Below the pieces are notes generated by a model. It saw only the letters and a program-made list of their open reading frames with translations, was not told the origin of the DNA and did no database searches. Shown here piece by piece: positions 42,522 through 50,483 of a stretch of DNA of 60,675 bases. The stretch is taken from positions 1 through 60,675 of the forward strand of contig CAJTOV010000007.1 of assembly GCA_910577765.1 (NCBI GenBank). Direction: 5' to 3'. Both the position numbers and the translations under genes were made by a program. This stretch comes from an uncultured Lachnospiraceae bacterium. GTDB lineage: Bacteria > Bacillota > Clostridia > Lachnospirales > Lachnospiraceae. The stretch's first letter is position 1. Each line of letters opens with the position of its first letter.

Positions 42522-43121
42522 TCACCAAAACATTTGGCAGATAGCACTTTTGTTCTGAATACCCATTTGATTATAGGAATTAACCTCAAAAGTCATTATA
42601 CCATCCAAGTATCCGGCGTTTAGTTCGGTTACACGCCCACTTGCCCAATGTTCCGTACTCCGACGATCATACCAGCGTAGCCACGCACATTCTGTCTCAT
42701 AGATTACACCGAAGTAAAATTGACAGTTTTCTTCCATCTGTTTGGCATAGCGTTTAATCTTTTGTAAATCAGCCTTTATAACATCCAGAGTGCCTTGCGC
42801 TGTCCCACCCTCAAATTTCAGTTCAATAATGGTAGCAATATCCAACACTCTTTGAGAAAGAGCCCCATCCGCAGAAAAATCCATTTGTACAATCGCCAAA
42901 TCCGCTCTATACTTCAACTCTGGTATGTAAAATTCTGGGTAGATGAAAAGATTATTCGCCTTTAGAACATCTTCTAAACGGGTGCGTAGATGATGGTACA
43001 AACTGGATTGCAGGCTGGCCTCGCGAAGAAGATTCCCGTTTCCATAGTCCTCGCAAATCTCTTTCAGCCAAATCATTTTGATTGCACGGTCGATTGTACG
43101 CCGTACACTTTTTACAACCAT
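42522..43121 (-). CDS. Hypothetical protein with PD-(D/E)XK nuclease-like signature
   Basis: A 199-aa soluble protein. The N-terminal 60 residues are helical and basic (VKSVRRTIDRAIKMIWLKEI). The stretch YRADLAIVQ, then about 20 residues later ATIIELKFE, fits the D-(x)n-ExK core of PD-(D/E)XK nucleases. A following long helix (LDVIKADLQKIKRYAKQME) agrees. AGGTGG lies 8 nt before the ATG at 43121, so upstream in-frame codons are left out. AT-rich with codon use unlike the flanks, it sits in the accessory island with no gene partner. Restriction, defence or a solitary nuclease role are all possible. Confidence 0.7.
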   Translation of the reverse strand: MVVKSVRRTIDRAIKMIWLKEICEDYGNGNLLREASLQSSLYHHLRTRLEDVLKANNLFIYPEFYIPELKYRADLAIVQMDFSADGALSQRVLDIATIIELKFEGGTAQGTLDVIKADLQKIKRYAKQMEENCQFYFGVIYETECAWLRWYDRRSTEHWASGRVTELNAGYLDGIMTFEVNSYNQMGIQNKSAICQMFW

Positions 43122-43201
43122 TGTTATCCCACCTTTTATGTCATGATGAACAAAGTATATCACAAAGCTGAACGGTATTTAATTCTTGCTTTTATAGAGG
43201 G

Positions 43202-43316
43202 TTCACAAAAATTTCACAATTTTTCCCTACAACTTAATAATCGAAAAGCAGTCTAAAATCTGTTAGGTAAAAATGCACTTTTTTATCGTGATTCTTCCCT
43301 TTCTTAATGACATTGA
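43202..43316. repeat. 115-bp direct repeat, copy A
   Basis: Aligns with 45914-46030 over its length with roughly 85% identity judged by eye. Both contain TTCACAAAAATTTCA, AAAGCAGTCTAAAATCTGTTA and CTTAATGACATTG. The copies diverge just after GACATTG, the point where copy B meets the 35-bp inverted repeat. Confidence 0.8.
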
Positions 43317-43343
43317 GCTATCGTCTACGTGTTGATTTGATAT

Positions 43344-43487
43344 CTATAATTTAAGTAAAAAAAGACCAAGTAATCCAATAACGATTCTCCATATTATCCC
43401 CGGAATTGTGAATATCTGTGGAAATGGGCATATTGTGGCGAGTATGAGTAAAATCACCCCTATGACAATTAGTACAATACTATTCAT
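43344..43487 (-). CDS. Tiny membrane protein (47 aa)
   Basis: Starts at ATG 43487 behind AAGGAGAACTCGTTT, a near-ideal ribosome site. It encodes MNSIVLIVIGVILLILAT, a short Pro-containing turn (CPFPQIFTIPG) and a second hydrophobic segment ending LLGLFLLKL. Two membrane helices with almost no loops; no family recognised. It stands 74 nt downstream of another tiny membrane protein on the same strand, so they may form one transcript. Confidence 0.65.
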   Translation of the reverse strand: MNSIVLIVIGVILLILATICPFPQIFTIPGIIWRIVIGLLGLFLLKL

Positions 43488-43561
43488 AAACGAGTTCTCC
43501 TTAAACTCCGATTTTATGCTTGCTTCAACTTTCCGACAAACCGGAAGTTAATTCAAAAGGA

Positions 43562-43744
43562 TTAATCTTGTATACTTTGTCTGCGATACCACAATCTATA
43601 TATACATATACAGACAACTAGCACTAGGGTACAAGTATAAAATGACCATTCATATGGTTTCAAAATCAAAAGTGACACGACATATATTAAAATCAATGTC
43701 AATATGATTTCTTTACGTTTCTTTATCAGAAATTTTTTTATCAT
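43562..43744 (-). CDS. Tiny membrane protein (60 aa)
   Basis: Starts with a lysine-rich head (MIKKFLIKKRKE), followed by two hydrophobic helices (ILTLILIYVVSLLIL and YTCTLVLVVCICIYRLW) and a short polar tail. AAAGGAGAG lies 7 nt before the start. Very AT-rich. Small paired membrane proteins of this kind are often immunity proteins, toxins or stress peptides, but nothing here decides which. Confidence 0.65.
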   Translation of the reverse strand: MIKKFLIKKRKEIILTLILIYVVSLLILKPYEWSFYTCTLVLVVCICIYRLWYRRQSIQD

Positions 43745-44340
43745 ATTATCTCTCCTTTAAATTTGATTTTACATATAATTATACTATAGTTTGTATAATT
43801 CCAAAAGCAGAATATTTATTTTTGCATATCAGAGCGGAATATTCAGAAAATAAAAACAATTATCTGAATATTATTCATTCAAAAACTCCTAAACAACTCA
43901 GAAATTTTTCGAAATTGTTCAAAAAAGAATTAAGAAATTTTCCTCAAAAGCCGTCTATTGGTTTGGGGAGTGGCTTTTTCCCATTGTTTTTCCTTGTTTT
44001 GCTAGTTTTTCTGGTGAAAGGAATGCAAAATATAGCCGGTTTATCATAAACTTATAGGGAGAGATTTATGGAAATTTACTCCTTTTTATCGTAAATAGGA
44101 TAAAAATATAACGTGGGAATTTTGATATTCTTAATTTTCCATGAAGTTCCCCCTAAAACCATTGTATAGTACATACTTGTTATATTTTGATTTTCTGTTT
44201 CCTATTGCCTGATTTTGTGAACAAAGGGATTTTTTGTTACATTCTTGGAACATGTTATATGTTTCTATACGTTCCCTTATCAGGATAGATGTTAAGTTAT
44301 GAATGGAGAGGAAGGACTGAAATGTCCTTCTCCCCCCCGG
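43745..44340. other. AT-rich intergenic stretch
   Basis: About 600 nt with no convincing gene. A 75-codon frame from TTG at 43822 has no ribosome site and is not called. A small hairpin GAAGGAC/GTCCTTC (44311-44330) lies next to the 3' end of the transposase gene and may be its terminator or part of the IS end. Confidence 0.6.
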
Positions 44341-45615
44341 TTATGACGGCACCCGGTATGTAAAGCCTACAAAGCCTTTAGCTTTCAAGTTCCGTTTGTT
44401 TTGCCGGTCTGGTCTGACCGGCACGGTATGCCGTCCGATTTCCTCTAACAGTTTCTCATAGTCCGCATCTTCGGTCCTAAAATATTCCCGGCACAATGTC
44501 GCTGCCATCTTGAAATTTACATGGTACATATAAATCCCTTCTTTGGGCTGACGTATAACTGCTTCACGGGCTATGCGGCTTGTGAAGTTGAACATAGTCA
44601 TTGCTGCGTACAGTTCTTGTTCCACAAAACAATCACTTTTACCATGCAGATTCACAAGTCCCATCGTATATTTTAAATCCCGGAAACTGGATTCTATCCC
44701 CCAGCGTAAATGGTACAGTTCCCGGATATCCTCCAGCGTAAATGCCTTTGGCAAAGAGGTGGCTATCGTCTCAAACACACCAGTATCCAACTGGAACCGG
44801 ACAATCCTCAGACACATGGGATAGGGGCTGGGAAAATCCCAACGTCCCCGGCGTGTCTTGCTCCCCTCCTTGCTCTTTTTCGGCACTTGCAGAAAGATAT
44901 GTTTTTTCTGCTTGTCCTCTTTCGTCTGCGTGGTGCTGACGGTAAAATGGATCTCCGTATCCAGTTCCAACATAGGCAGACGTGCCACTTCCCTCATTGC
45001 GGAATGGCTATTCTTTATGCGGATTAGAAAATCCAGGTTTTCCTTTTCCATAAGATGGGCCAACAGATTATAGGACTCAAAGCCTCTGTCCCCGATAATA
45101 AGCGCCTTTTCCTTGAACGTGTTACGCTTAACAAGTTCAATCAATGCGCCTATCTCATCTTTCTGCGGTTCTGGCTGTATCACCGCTTCAAGATATACTT
45201 TGTTCAGTATGTCATACAACGGCGTCAAATGTAGTTGGTTATATCCGTTAGGCGCACCGGAATGCACCACAAAGTTGTCCGACTTTGGATTTCGTGGGAT
45301 AGAAACCGCCGTACCGTCTACTGCCAAAAGCCGTAATCCCCGGAATGTCTCACGGTCAACGCACTCCCCATTGAATTCCATGAAAATATCCCGGAACACA
45401 TTGACGGGAATCTGTGCCCGGCGCTGTGAGAGGGCAGAGGCTGACACATCACATCCTGCCCTATGGAGTTCTTTGGCAAGGGATCCGCCCTCCGCCCCGA
45501 TAATCAGTTGAATAGTATCCCTGATTGAAAGTTTACTTTTTCGAAGGGACTGTTCTTTTCTGTATGCCTCTGCTACACGATTGATTATGTGGCAGAGTTT
45601 TTCTTTTATATACAT
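44341..45615 (-). CDS. IS4-family DDE transposase
   Basis: A 424-aa transposase of normal length. DDE-type catalytic regions are LLAVDGTAVSIPRN (first Asp), ALIIGDRGFESYNLL (second Asp) and the YREK-like LYHLRWGIESSFRDLKYTMG (Glu). The N-terminal helix-turn-helix-like region contains SIRDTIQLIIGAEGGSLAKE. AAGGAAGAAAG precedes the ATG at 45615, and earlier in-frame ATGs are less well placed. The frame is intact, so the element may be active. I could not define terminal inverted repeats or a target duplication by eye. Confidence 0.93.
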   Translation of the reverse strand: MYIKEKLCHIINRVAEAYRKEQSLRKSKLSIRDTIQLIIGAEGGSLAKELHRAGCDVSASALSQRRAQIPVNVFRDIFMEFNGECVDRETFRGLRLLAVDGTAVSIPRNPKSDNFVVHSGAPNGYNQLHLTPLYDILNKVYLEAVIQPEPQKDEIGALIELVKRNTFKEKALIIGDRGFESYNLLAHLMEKENLDFLIRIKNSHSAMREVARLPMLELDTEIHFTVSTTQTKEDKQKKHIFLQVPKKSKEGSKTRRGRWDFPSPYPMCLRIVRFQLDTGVFETIATSLPKAFTLEDIRELYHLRWGIESSFRDLKYTMGLVNLHGKSDCFVEQELYAAMTMFNFTSRIAREAVIRQPKEGIYMYHVNFKMAATLCREYFRTEDADYEKLLEEIGRHTVPVRPDRQNKRNLKAKGFVGFTYRVPS

Positions 45616-46015
45616 AATAATCTTTCTTCCTTCCATTGGTTTTTCAACCGCCAGACGAAAAAAGAACGCCAAAAACAACCCCAATGCTGGGCATATGATT
45701 GACGTTCTTGTTCGCAACTATTATGTACTTTTAACTTCTTACCCTTATTTGTACTTCTGACTTCTATATATTTAAACTTTCAACTATTAACTTAATGACT
45801 TCTTCCAAAATGTCTGAAATGTCTGACTTCTCACTTCTACGCGAACCGCTCGTCACAACGGTTACTATAAATATGGCTTATAAAATCCTTTTTTTCAAGC
45901 CATTGACCCATAATTTCACAAAAATTTCATAATTCCCCTTATAACTTAACAATCTAAAAGCAGTCTAAAATCTGTTAAGTAAAAAAATTCCCTTTTTTAT
46001 CATGATTTCTTCCTT
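45616..46015. other. Upstream region of the IS4-type transposase with iterated ACTTCT
   Basis: About 400 nt without a gene. Positions 45734-45838 contain six copies of ACTTCT at uneven spacing (AGAAGT on the transposase strand), several as TGACTTCT. A hairpin-forming segment (GAACGTC with GGCGTTC on the minus strand, about 45673-45713) lies just before the transposase. These could be transposase-binding iterons or an IS end. Confidence 0.5.
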
Positions 46016-46030
46016 TCTTAATGACATTGG
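45914..46030. repeat. 115-bp direct repeat, copy B
   Basis: Second copy of the repeat at 43202-43316. Its right end runs straight into the 35-bp inverted repeat. The two copies bracket the tiny membrane-protein genes and the transposase (about 2.6 kb), so homologous recombination could delete that block. Confidence 0.8.
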
Positions 46031-46050
46031 CTGTAAGGCAGGGGCTTTTG
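46016..46050. repeat. 35-bp inverted repeat, right copy (island boundary)
   Basis: Partner of 42229-42263, with identical flanks and an inverted 8-bp centre (CTGTAAGG). It ends 21 nt before the start of the PBECR4-like gene, placing that gene's promoter region in or beside the repeat. Confidence 0.8.
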
Positions 46051-46071
46051 CTGTTTGAAAGAGGAATGAAA

Positions 46072-46656
46072 ATGGATCTACTTCAAGAATGCGCAAAGAG
46101 TTTTGAATCTTTGCTGCCTTTCCAATACCATATCGTAGCAGGTCGCAAAGGGAAAATTTTGGACTTTACAATATCCTTTGACCAGGCAGATTTTCACCAT
46201 TTGGCAGGACTGCATAAACTGACAGACAATGTTCGCTTTCTGACTGGCAAACGGACAGCCATCATGCAGCAGATTCTATCTGGCAGACTTACCCTCGCCC
46301 AGGCCAGACAAAGCGCATTTTTTTCTCAAATGGAGCCGCGTTTGAAACCGCTCTCCCATTTAGAACAGTTTTTGGACAGTAATGAAATTATTTTTCGTTA
46401 CAACTCTAAAGCACATACTTTTTCTGTGATCCAGGCTGACTATCTTCTTCAAAATGATTTTGAGGGACAACCTGTCTATCTTTTCCTGGCGCAACGAACA
46501 AGGGAATCCACCCAGGTCTGCCGCACATTTTTTCCTAAAGCAGAGAAAGACTATGCCCAGGGGCAGCCCCGCTATACCTTGCTGAAAAAAGAAAAAATCA
46601 ATCAGAACACAGGAGAACTCATCGTTCAGTTTGACCGGCTTTCTCCCAAAATATAG
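46072..46656 (+). CDS. PBECR4-like domain protein (putative nuclease)
   Basis: A 194-aa soluble protein. The N-terminal half resembles PBECR4 domains: FQYHIVAGRKGKILDFTISF, then DFHHLAGLHKLTD, a central HHLxGLHKL motif typical of this phage- and ICE-associated Barnase/EndoU/ColicinE5/RelE-like group. The C-terminal half includes YTLLKKEKINQNTGELI. AGAGG lies 8 nt before the ATG at 46072 (an alternative ATG is 46066). RNA cleavage is the family's predicted activity; I see only the domain pattern. It lies at the island's right edge and converges on the PBP-linked gene. Confidence 0.6.
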   Translation: MDLLQECAKSFESLLPFQYHIVAGRKGKILDFTISFDQADFHHLAGLHKLTDNVRFLTGKRTAIMQQILSGRLTLAQARQSAFFSQMEPRLKPLSHLEQFLDSNEIIFRYNSKAHTFSVIQADYLLQNDFEGQPVYLFLAQRTRESTQVCRTFFPKAEKDYAQGQPRYTLLKKEKINQNTGELIVQFDRLSPKI

Positions 46657-46676
46657 AAGAAAGTTTGTTGCAGACA

Positions 46677-46713
46677 AAGAGCCAGGAATCTAAAAAACAG
46701 GTTCCTGGCTCTT
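46677..46713. terminator. Bidirectional terminator
   Basis: Perfect 12-bp stem AAGAGCCAGGAA / TTCCTGGCTCTT with a 13-nt loop and a following CTTTT. It lies between two convergent genes. Confidence 0.82.
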
Positions 46714-46716
46714 CTT

Positions 46717-47250
46717 TTACAGCATCTCCATATAAGCCAGCACCTTGTCTGCTACCTGCATGCCCGCATAGACCAGGGCGGCCAGCAGGGCGGCGGACAG
46801 CAGAAAGAACAGCAGCTTGTACAGCAGATAAGCACGGGCGAAATTCCTCCGGCCTGTGTTCTTCCGGTTAAAGGCCAGGTAGAACAGGTAGATCCAGCCG
46901 GCAATGGGGACGTTCATACACATCAGGGTAAAGAACCAGCTGTGTACGGATGCCTCCCCAGGCTGTCCCAAAAGGGGGTTACGGGTGGTTCTGCCTTTCT
47001 TTTTCTTCTGGTCCCGTGGCCGGTGGTCCTCCTGGGAGGGAACCAGGCCGGGGATGTTGGCGGATTCCTCGTCGATTTTGCCGGAAGGCTTCTGGGGCGG
47101 CGGGGCGGGCACAGCTTTGCCGGAAGGCTTCTGTTGCGGCAGGGCGGGAGCGGCCTTGCCGGGCCTGGCAGCAGGGGTACCCGGGCCGGTCTGGGTCTGT
47201 CTGGCCGGTACGGCTTTCTCCGGGATTTTCTGTATGTTGTTGTTATTCAT
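46717..47250 (-). CDS. Small membrane protein linked to the class A PBP
   Basis: A 177-aa protein. The first 95 residues are disordered, Pro/Ala/Lys-rich with a repeated QKPSGK unit and a KKKKGR cluster. Two membrane helices follow (about residues 102-125, WFFTLMCMNVPIAGWIYLFY, and 142-165). AGGAGGG favours the ATG at 47250, and an ATG at 47259 would overlap the PBP stop codon. It is directly downstream of the PBP gene, so a role with cell-wall synthesis is plausible. Family unknown. Confidence 0.75.
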   Translation of the reverse strand: MNNNNIQKIPEKAVPARQTQTGPGTPAARPGKAAPALPQQKPSGKAVPAPPPQKPSGKIDEESANIPGLVPSQEDHRPRDQKKKKGRTTRNPLLGQPGEASVHSWFFTLMCMNVPIAGWIYLFYLAFNRKNTGRRNFARAYLLYKLLFFLLSAALLAALVYAGMQVADKVLAYMEML

Positions 47251-47255
47251 GTCTG

Positions 47256-50252
47256 TCATCCCTCCTGTCCCGCTGCGCCGGAGCCGCCGGTTGTGTCTCC
47301 TGGGGCTCCGGCGGTGTTCTGGCCTCCGTCTGTGGCAGGGCTTCCACCGGATGCACCGGTATCCTGTCCGGCATTCCCGGCGCCGCTGTTCTGGTCTGTC
47401 CCTGCATTACCTCCTGCGCCTGCCGTCCCTGGTCCGCCGTTTTCCTCCCCTGCGGTAATCACCGGGGAGGGGCCGGGAAGGCCGGAGGCGCTGGCGGACC
47501 ACTTGCGCTGCTCCATATAGAGAATGTTTAAAAGCCGCTGTTGCTCCTGGGCAATGCGGGTCTGTTCCGCAGCGTTCCGGGAGTCCTCCCGGGCCTGGGT
47601 GCCGGCCTGCTGGCGGCGCCATTCCTCCTCTGTGGGCAGGGTGGAGATCCGGCTGATGGCATCCTGGAGCCGCTGGCTGTAGGATGCGGCCTCGGAGTAG
47701 GTCTGGACCAGGGACATCTTGTTGATGGCGTCCTGGACCATCTGGGAGGCATTGGGCACCTGGTACTCCAGGGCCTCCAGGTCTGCCAGGGCTGACAGGA
47801 AGGTGTTCTTGCGGGTCTGCACTTCCAGGGCAGCCCGCTGCTTTGCGGCAGCTTCCTCGGCCCGGGCCTGGGCTGCGGCTGCATCCTTGGCCCGCTGCTG
47901 TTCGTATAGGGTGATGGTCTGCTGCATCTGGCGGATGGTGCCGGAAAACTGCTGATAGCGGGCATCCACCCGTTCCAGAAGCTCTCCCCGCTTCTCCCCT
48001 TCGTCCATCAGGTTCAGCTTTGTGATCATGGACTGGTACTGCTGCTTCACCCAGTAGGTGTCCTCCACGGTCTCAATGGTTTTCTGCTCAAAGGCAGCTA
48101 CCTGGGTTTCCAGCTCTTCCTCCATCCGGCGCTGTTCCTTGTCGTGAAGGTTCTGTTCGGCCCGGATCTGGCCTGTGGCGGAAACCAGGTCCCGGATGCC
48201 GGAGGTTTTGTCCGGCTGGACCTGGACGGTCTCCGGCATGTCCCAGTCCCAGGGGGTAAGGTCTGCGTGAAGGGGTTCCATGACCTGCTTCCAGATCCGT
48301 CCGGCATAGGTGCTGCCAAAGACGCCGGGCATAGCCCGTGGAATGTCGTAGCCCACCCACACCGCAGTGGTGTAGTACCGGGTGTAGCCGCAGAACCAGG
48401 TGTCCTTGCTGCTGTTGGTGGTGCCGGTCTTGCCGGCGGCAGGCATGGCCCCCAGGCCCAGGCCCCGCCCGGTGCCCTCGGTCAGGACCCCTTTGAGAAT
48501 GTCCGTGACCATGTAGGCCGAATCCTCCTGGTAGACCTGGCTGGCGTGGGCCCTGGACTCCCGGGTCAGATTGCCCTTCTGTTCGTGGTCGATCCGCACA
48601 ATGCAGGTCCTGTCATTGTAAATGCCTCCGTTGGCCAGGGTGCTGTAGCCTTTGGCCATGTCCACCACCCGCAGGCCGTTGGTAAAGCCGCCGATGCTTA
48701 AGGAAGGCACGTCATTGTCCACATAGGTGATCCGCTGGAATTCCATCCGGCCCAGGTAATCCAGGCCAAAGCCTACGCCGATGTCATCCAGAATCTGCCA
48801 GGCCACGGTGTTGTAGCTGTGGGTCAGGGCGGTGCGGACCGTAACCTTGCCGTGGTAGGTGCCGCCGCTGTTCTTTGGGCCGCCTTCCCACTGGTGGTCA
48901 TCCACCATGCGGGCAGGCCAGTATTCCCCGGTATCAAAGGCAGGGGCATAGTCGATCAGGGGCTTGATGGTGCTTCCCGGCTGGCGGGCGCTTAAGTAAG
49001 CCCGGTTAAAGGGGTCCTCAGCGCCCCGGCCCCCCACAATGGCCACCACATAATTGCTCTGGTTGTCCACAATGACCCCGGCTCCCTGGAGGGCAAACTT
49101 GCCGTTGTCCTGAAGCTCGGAAAAGGAAGAAAGGCCGCTGTCGATTTCATTCTGCAGCAGGTCCTGTAAGGAAGAGTCCAGGGAGGTGTAGATCTTGAAG
49201 CCACCTGCCCGGATCTCGTCATTTTTTTCATTATAGAGGGTCTGGAACCGGTCCATGTAGGCGGAGTAGTCGTCCTTGTCCTCAAAGGTGTACCGGAAGG
49301 GAAAATCCTCCAGCTTCATCAGCTCCAGTGCGGCGCAGTGAATGGCGTAGCTGCTCTGGTAGCGCTCGTCTGTGCCTTCGGATTCCTCCTGGACAATGTG
49401 CAGGGGCTGGTCAACAAAGGAATCATACTCTTCTTTGGACAGACAGCCTACCTGGTACATGCTGTAGAGTACGTCGTTGCGCTTGGCACGGGAATCTTCC
49501 GGGTTGCGGACCGGATCATAGGCTGTGGGGCTGTTGCTGACTCCTACCAGCACGGCTGCCTCCGGAACCGTCAGGTAGGCGGCGTCTTTGCCGAAGTAGT
49601 AGCGGCTGGCAGCCTGGATTCCGTAGCAGTGGTGGCCGTAAAAGTTGGTGTTGCAGTAGAACTCCATAATATCGGCCTTGGAGTATTTCTTCTCCACCTC
49701 CGGGGCCAGCAGAATCTCCACCACCTTCCGGGTGAAGCTTTTCTCCTGGGTCAGGAAGGTGTTCTTGACCACCTGCTGGGTGATGGTGCTGCCTCCCTGG
49801 GTGATCTCCCCCCGGTTCTTGACCAGGGCCAGGGCGGCTCTTGTGGTGGCGATCCAGTCTACACCGGTGTGGCTCTTGAAACGCCGGTCCTCCTGGGCTA
49901 TGTATGCGTTCTGGACGTTCATGCTGATTCTGGCAATGGGTACGTACTCGTAGTGCCCTGCATTGATCAGACCCACCAGGCGGTTGTCTTTGTCATAGAC
50001 CTCCGTGTCCGACAGCATGGAAAAATCCTGCCGGTTCATCTGGGCCAGCTTGTCGTAGGCCACCTCCCGGCAGTAGTCCAGATCCGGTTTCACCCGGACA
50101 TAAAGAAGCACCGCCGCCGTCACCCCCACGATCAGGGAGAGGACCAGAAGCTGGAGCAGGCCCTGGACCAGCCAGCCCAGCATTCCGGCCAGACTTACGG
50201 CCAGGGTCAGGATGCCTTTGAAAAAGGAACAGATAAAGCTGCGTAATTTCAT
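47256..50252 (-). CDS. Class A penicillin-binding protein (transglycosylase/transpeptidase)
   Basis: A 998-aa bifunctional peptidoglycan synthase. One membrane anchor (about residues 20-55) is followed by the GT51 glycosyltransferase domain with IAQEDRRFKSHTGVDW and GGSTITQQVVKNTFL, then the transpeptidase domain with SxxK in QPGSTIKPLIDYAP, SxN in LTHSYNTVAW and KTG in AGKTGTTNSSK. After about residue 690 comes a non-enzymatic tail: long coiled-coil stretches (ARAEEAAAKQRAALEVQTRK) and a Gly/Ser/Asn-rich low-complexity end. That tail of some 300 residues is unusual for a PBP1. GAGG precedes the start at 50252. Confidence 0.94.
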   Translation of the reverse strand: MKLRSFICSFFKGILTLAVSLAGMLGWLVQGLLQLLVLSLIVGVTAAVLLYVRVKPDLDYCREVAYDKLAQMNRQDFSMLSDTEVYDKDNRLVGLINAGHYEYVPIARISMNVQNAYIAQEDRRFKSHTGVDWIATTRAALALVKNRGEITQGGSTITQQVVKNTFLTQEKSFTRKVVEILLAPEVEKKYSKADIMEFYCNTNFYGHHCYGIQAASRYYFGKDAAYLTVPEAAVLVGVSNSPTAYDPVRNPEDSRAKRNDVLYSMYQVGCLSKEEYDSFVDQPLHIVQEESEGTDERYQSSYAIHCAALELMKLEDFPFRYTFEDKDDYSAYMDRFQTLYNEKNDEIRAGGFKIYTSLDSSLQDLLQNEIDSGLSSFSELQDNGKFALQGAGVIVDNQSNYVVAIVGGRGAEDPFNRAYLSARQPGSTIKPLIDYAPAFDTGEYWPARMVDDHQWEGGPKNSGGTYHGKVTVRTALTHSYNTVAWQILDDIGVGFGLDYLGRMEFQRITYVDNDVPSLSIGGFTNGLRVVDMAKGYSTLANGGIYNDRTCIVRIDHEQKGNLTRESRAHASQVYQEDSAYMVTDILKGVLTEGTGRGLGLGAMPAAGKTGTTNSSKDTWFCGYTRYYTTAVWVGYDIPRAMPGVFGSTYAGRIWKQVMEPLHADLTPWDWDMPETVQVQPDKTSGIRDLVSATGQIRAEQNLHDKEQRRMEEELETQVAAFEQKTIETVEDTYWVKQQYQSMITKLNLMDEGEKRGELLERVDARYQQFSGTIRQMQQTITLYEQQRAKDAAAAQARAEEAAAKQRAALEVQTRKNTFLSALADLEALEYQVPNASQMVQDAINKMSLVQTYSEAASYSQRLQDAISRISTLPTEEEWRRQQAGTQAREDSRNAAEQTRIAQEQQRLLNILYMEQRKWSASASGLPGPSPVITAGEENGGPGTAGAGGNAGTDQNSGAGNAGQDTGASGGSPATDGGQNTAGAPGDTTGGSGAAGQEG

Positions 50253-50483
50253 GTCAGGTACCTCGTAAACTGTTGCAGCGCTTATGCAAACAAAAAGCAT
50301 GCTTGCAACGCTCTTTCTTCTATGATTTGCTGCCTTTCTGAGCTGTTATCGATTATAATACATTTCTCCGGAAAACGGTATAAAAAATATGAAAATAAAG
50401 GAGAAAACATTGACTTTCCAGGGGAAAAGAAGTAAAAATGAAGAAACAGTTACCATATTATAAGAAAAAGGGTGGGTAAGATT

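Larger units (their letters stand above)
42229..46050. mobile_element. AT-rich accessory island bounded by 35-bp inverted repeats
   Basis: The segment is visibly richer in A+T than both flanks. It carries a nuclease-like gene, two tiny membrane-protein genes and an IS4-family transposase, and shows a 115-bp internal direct repeat. The 35-bp repeats at 42229-42263 and 46016-46050 face each other at its ends. No integrase, relaxase or replication gene is present, so it is a degraded or non-autonomous element, or several small insertions in one spot. Confidence 0.5.

Noticed and set aside
43822..44049. A 75-codon frame with a hydrophobic C-terminus
   Set aside because: It begins with TTG without a ribosome site and sits in AT-rich DNA; not convincing as a gene.
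50265..50320. Hairpin of GTTGCA/TGCAAC between the PBP and murC genes
   Set aside because: Pairing is broken and no conserved relation to the other repeats was found; may be chance.
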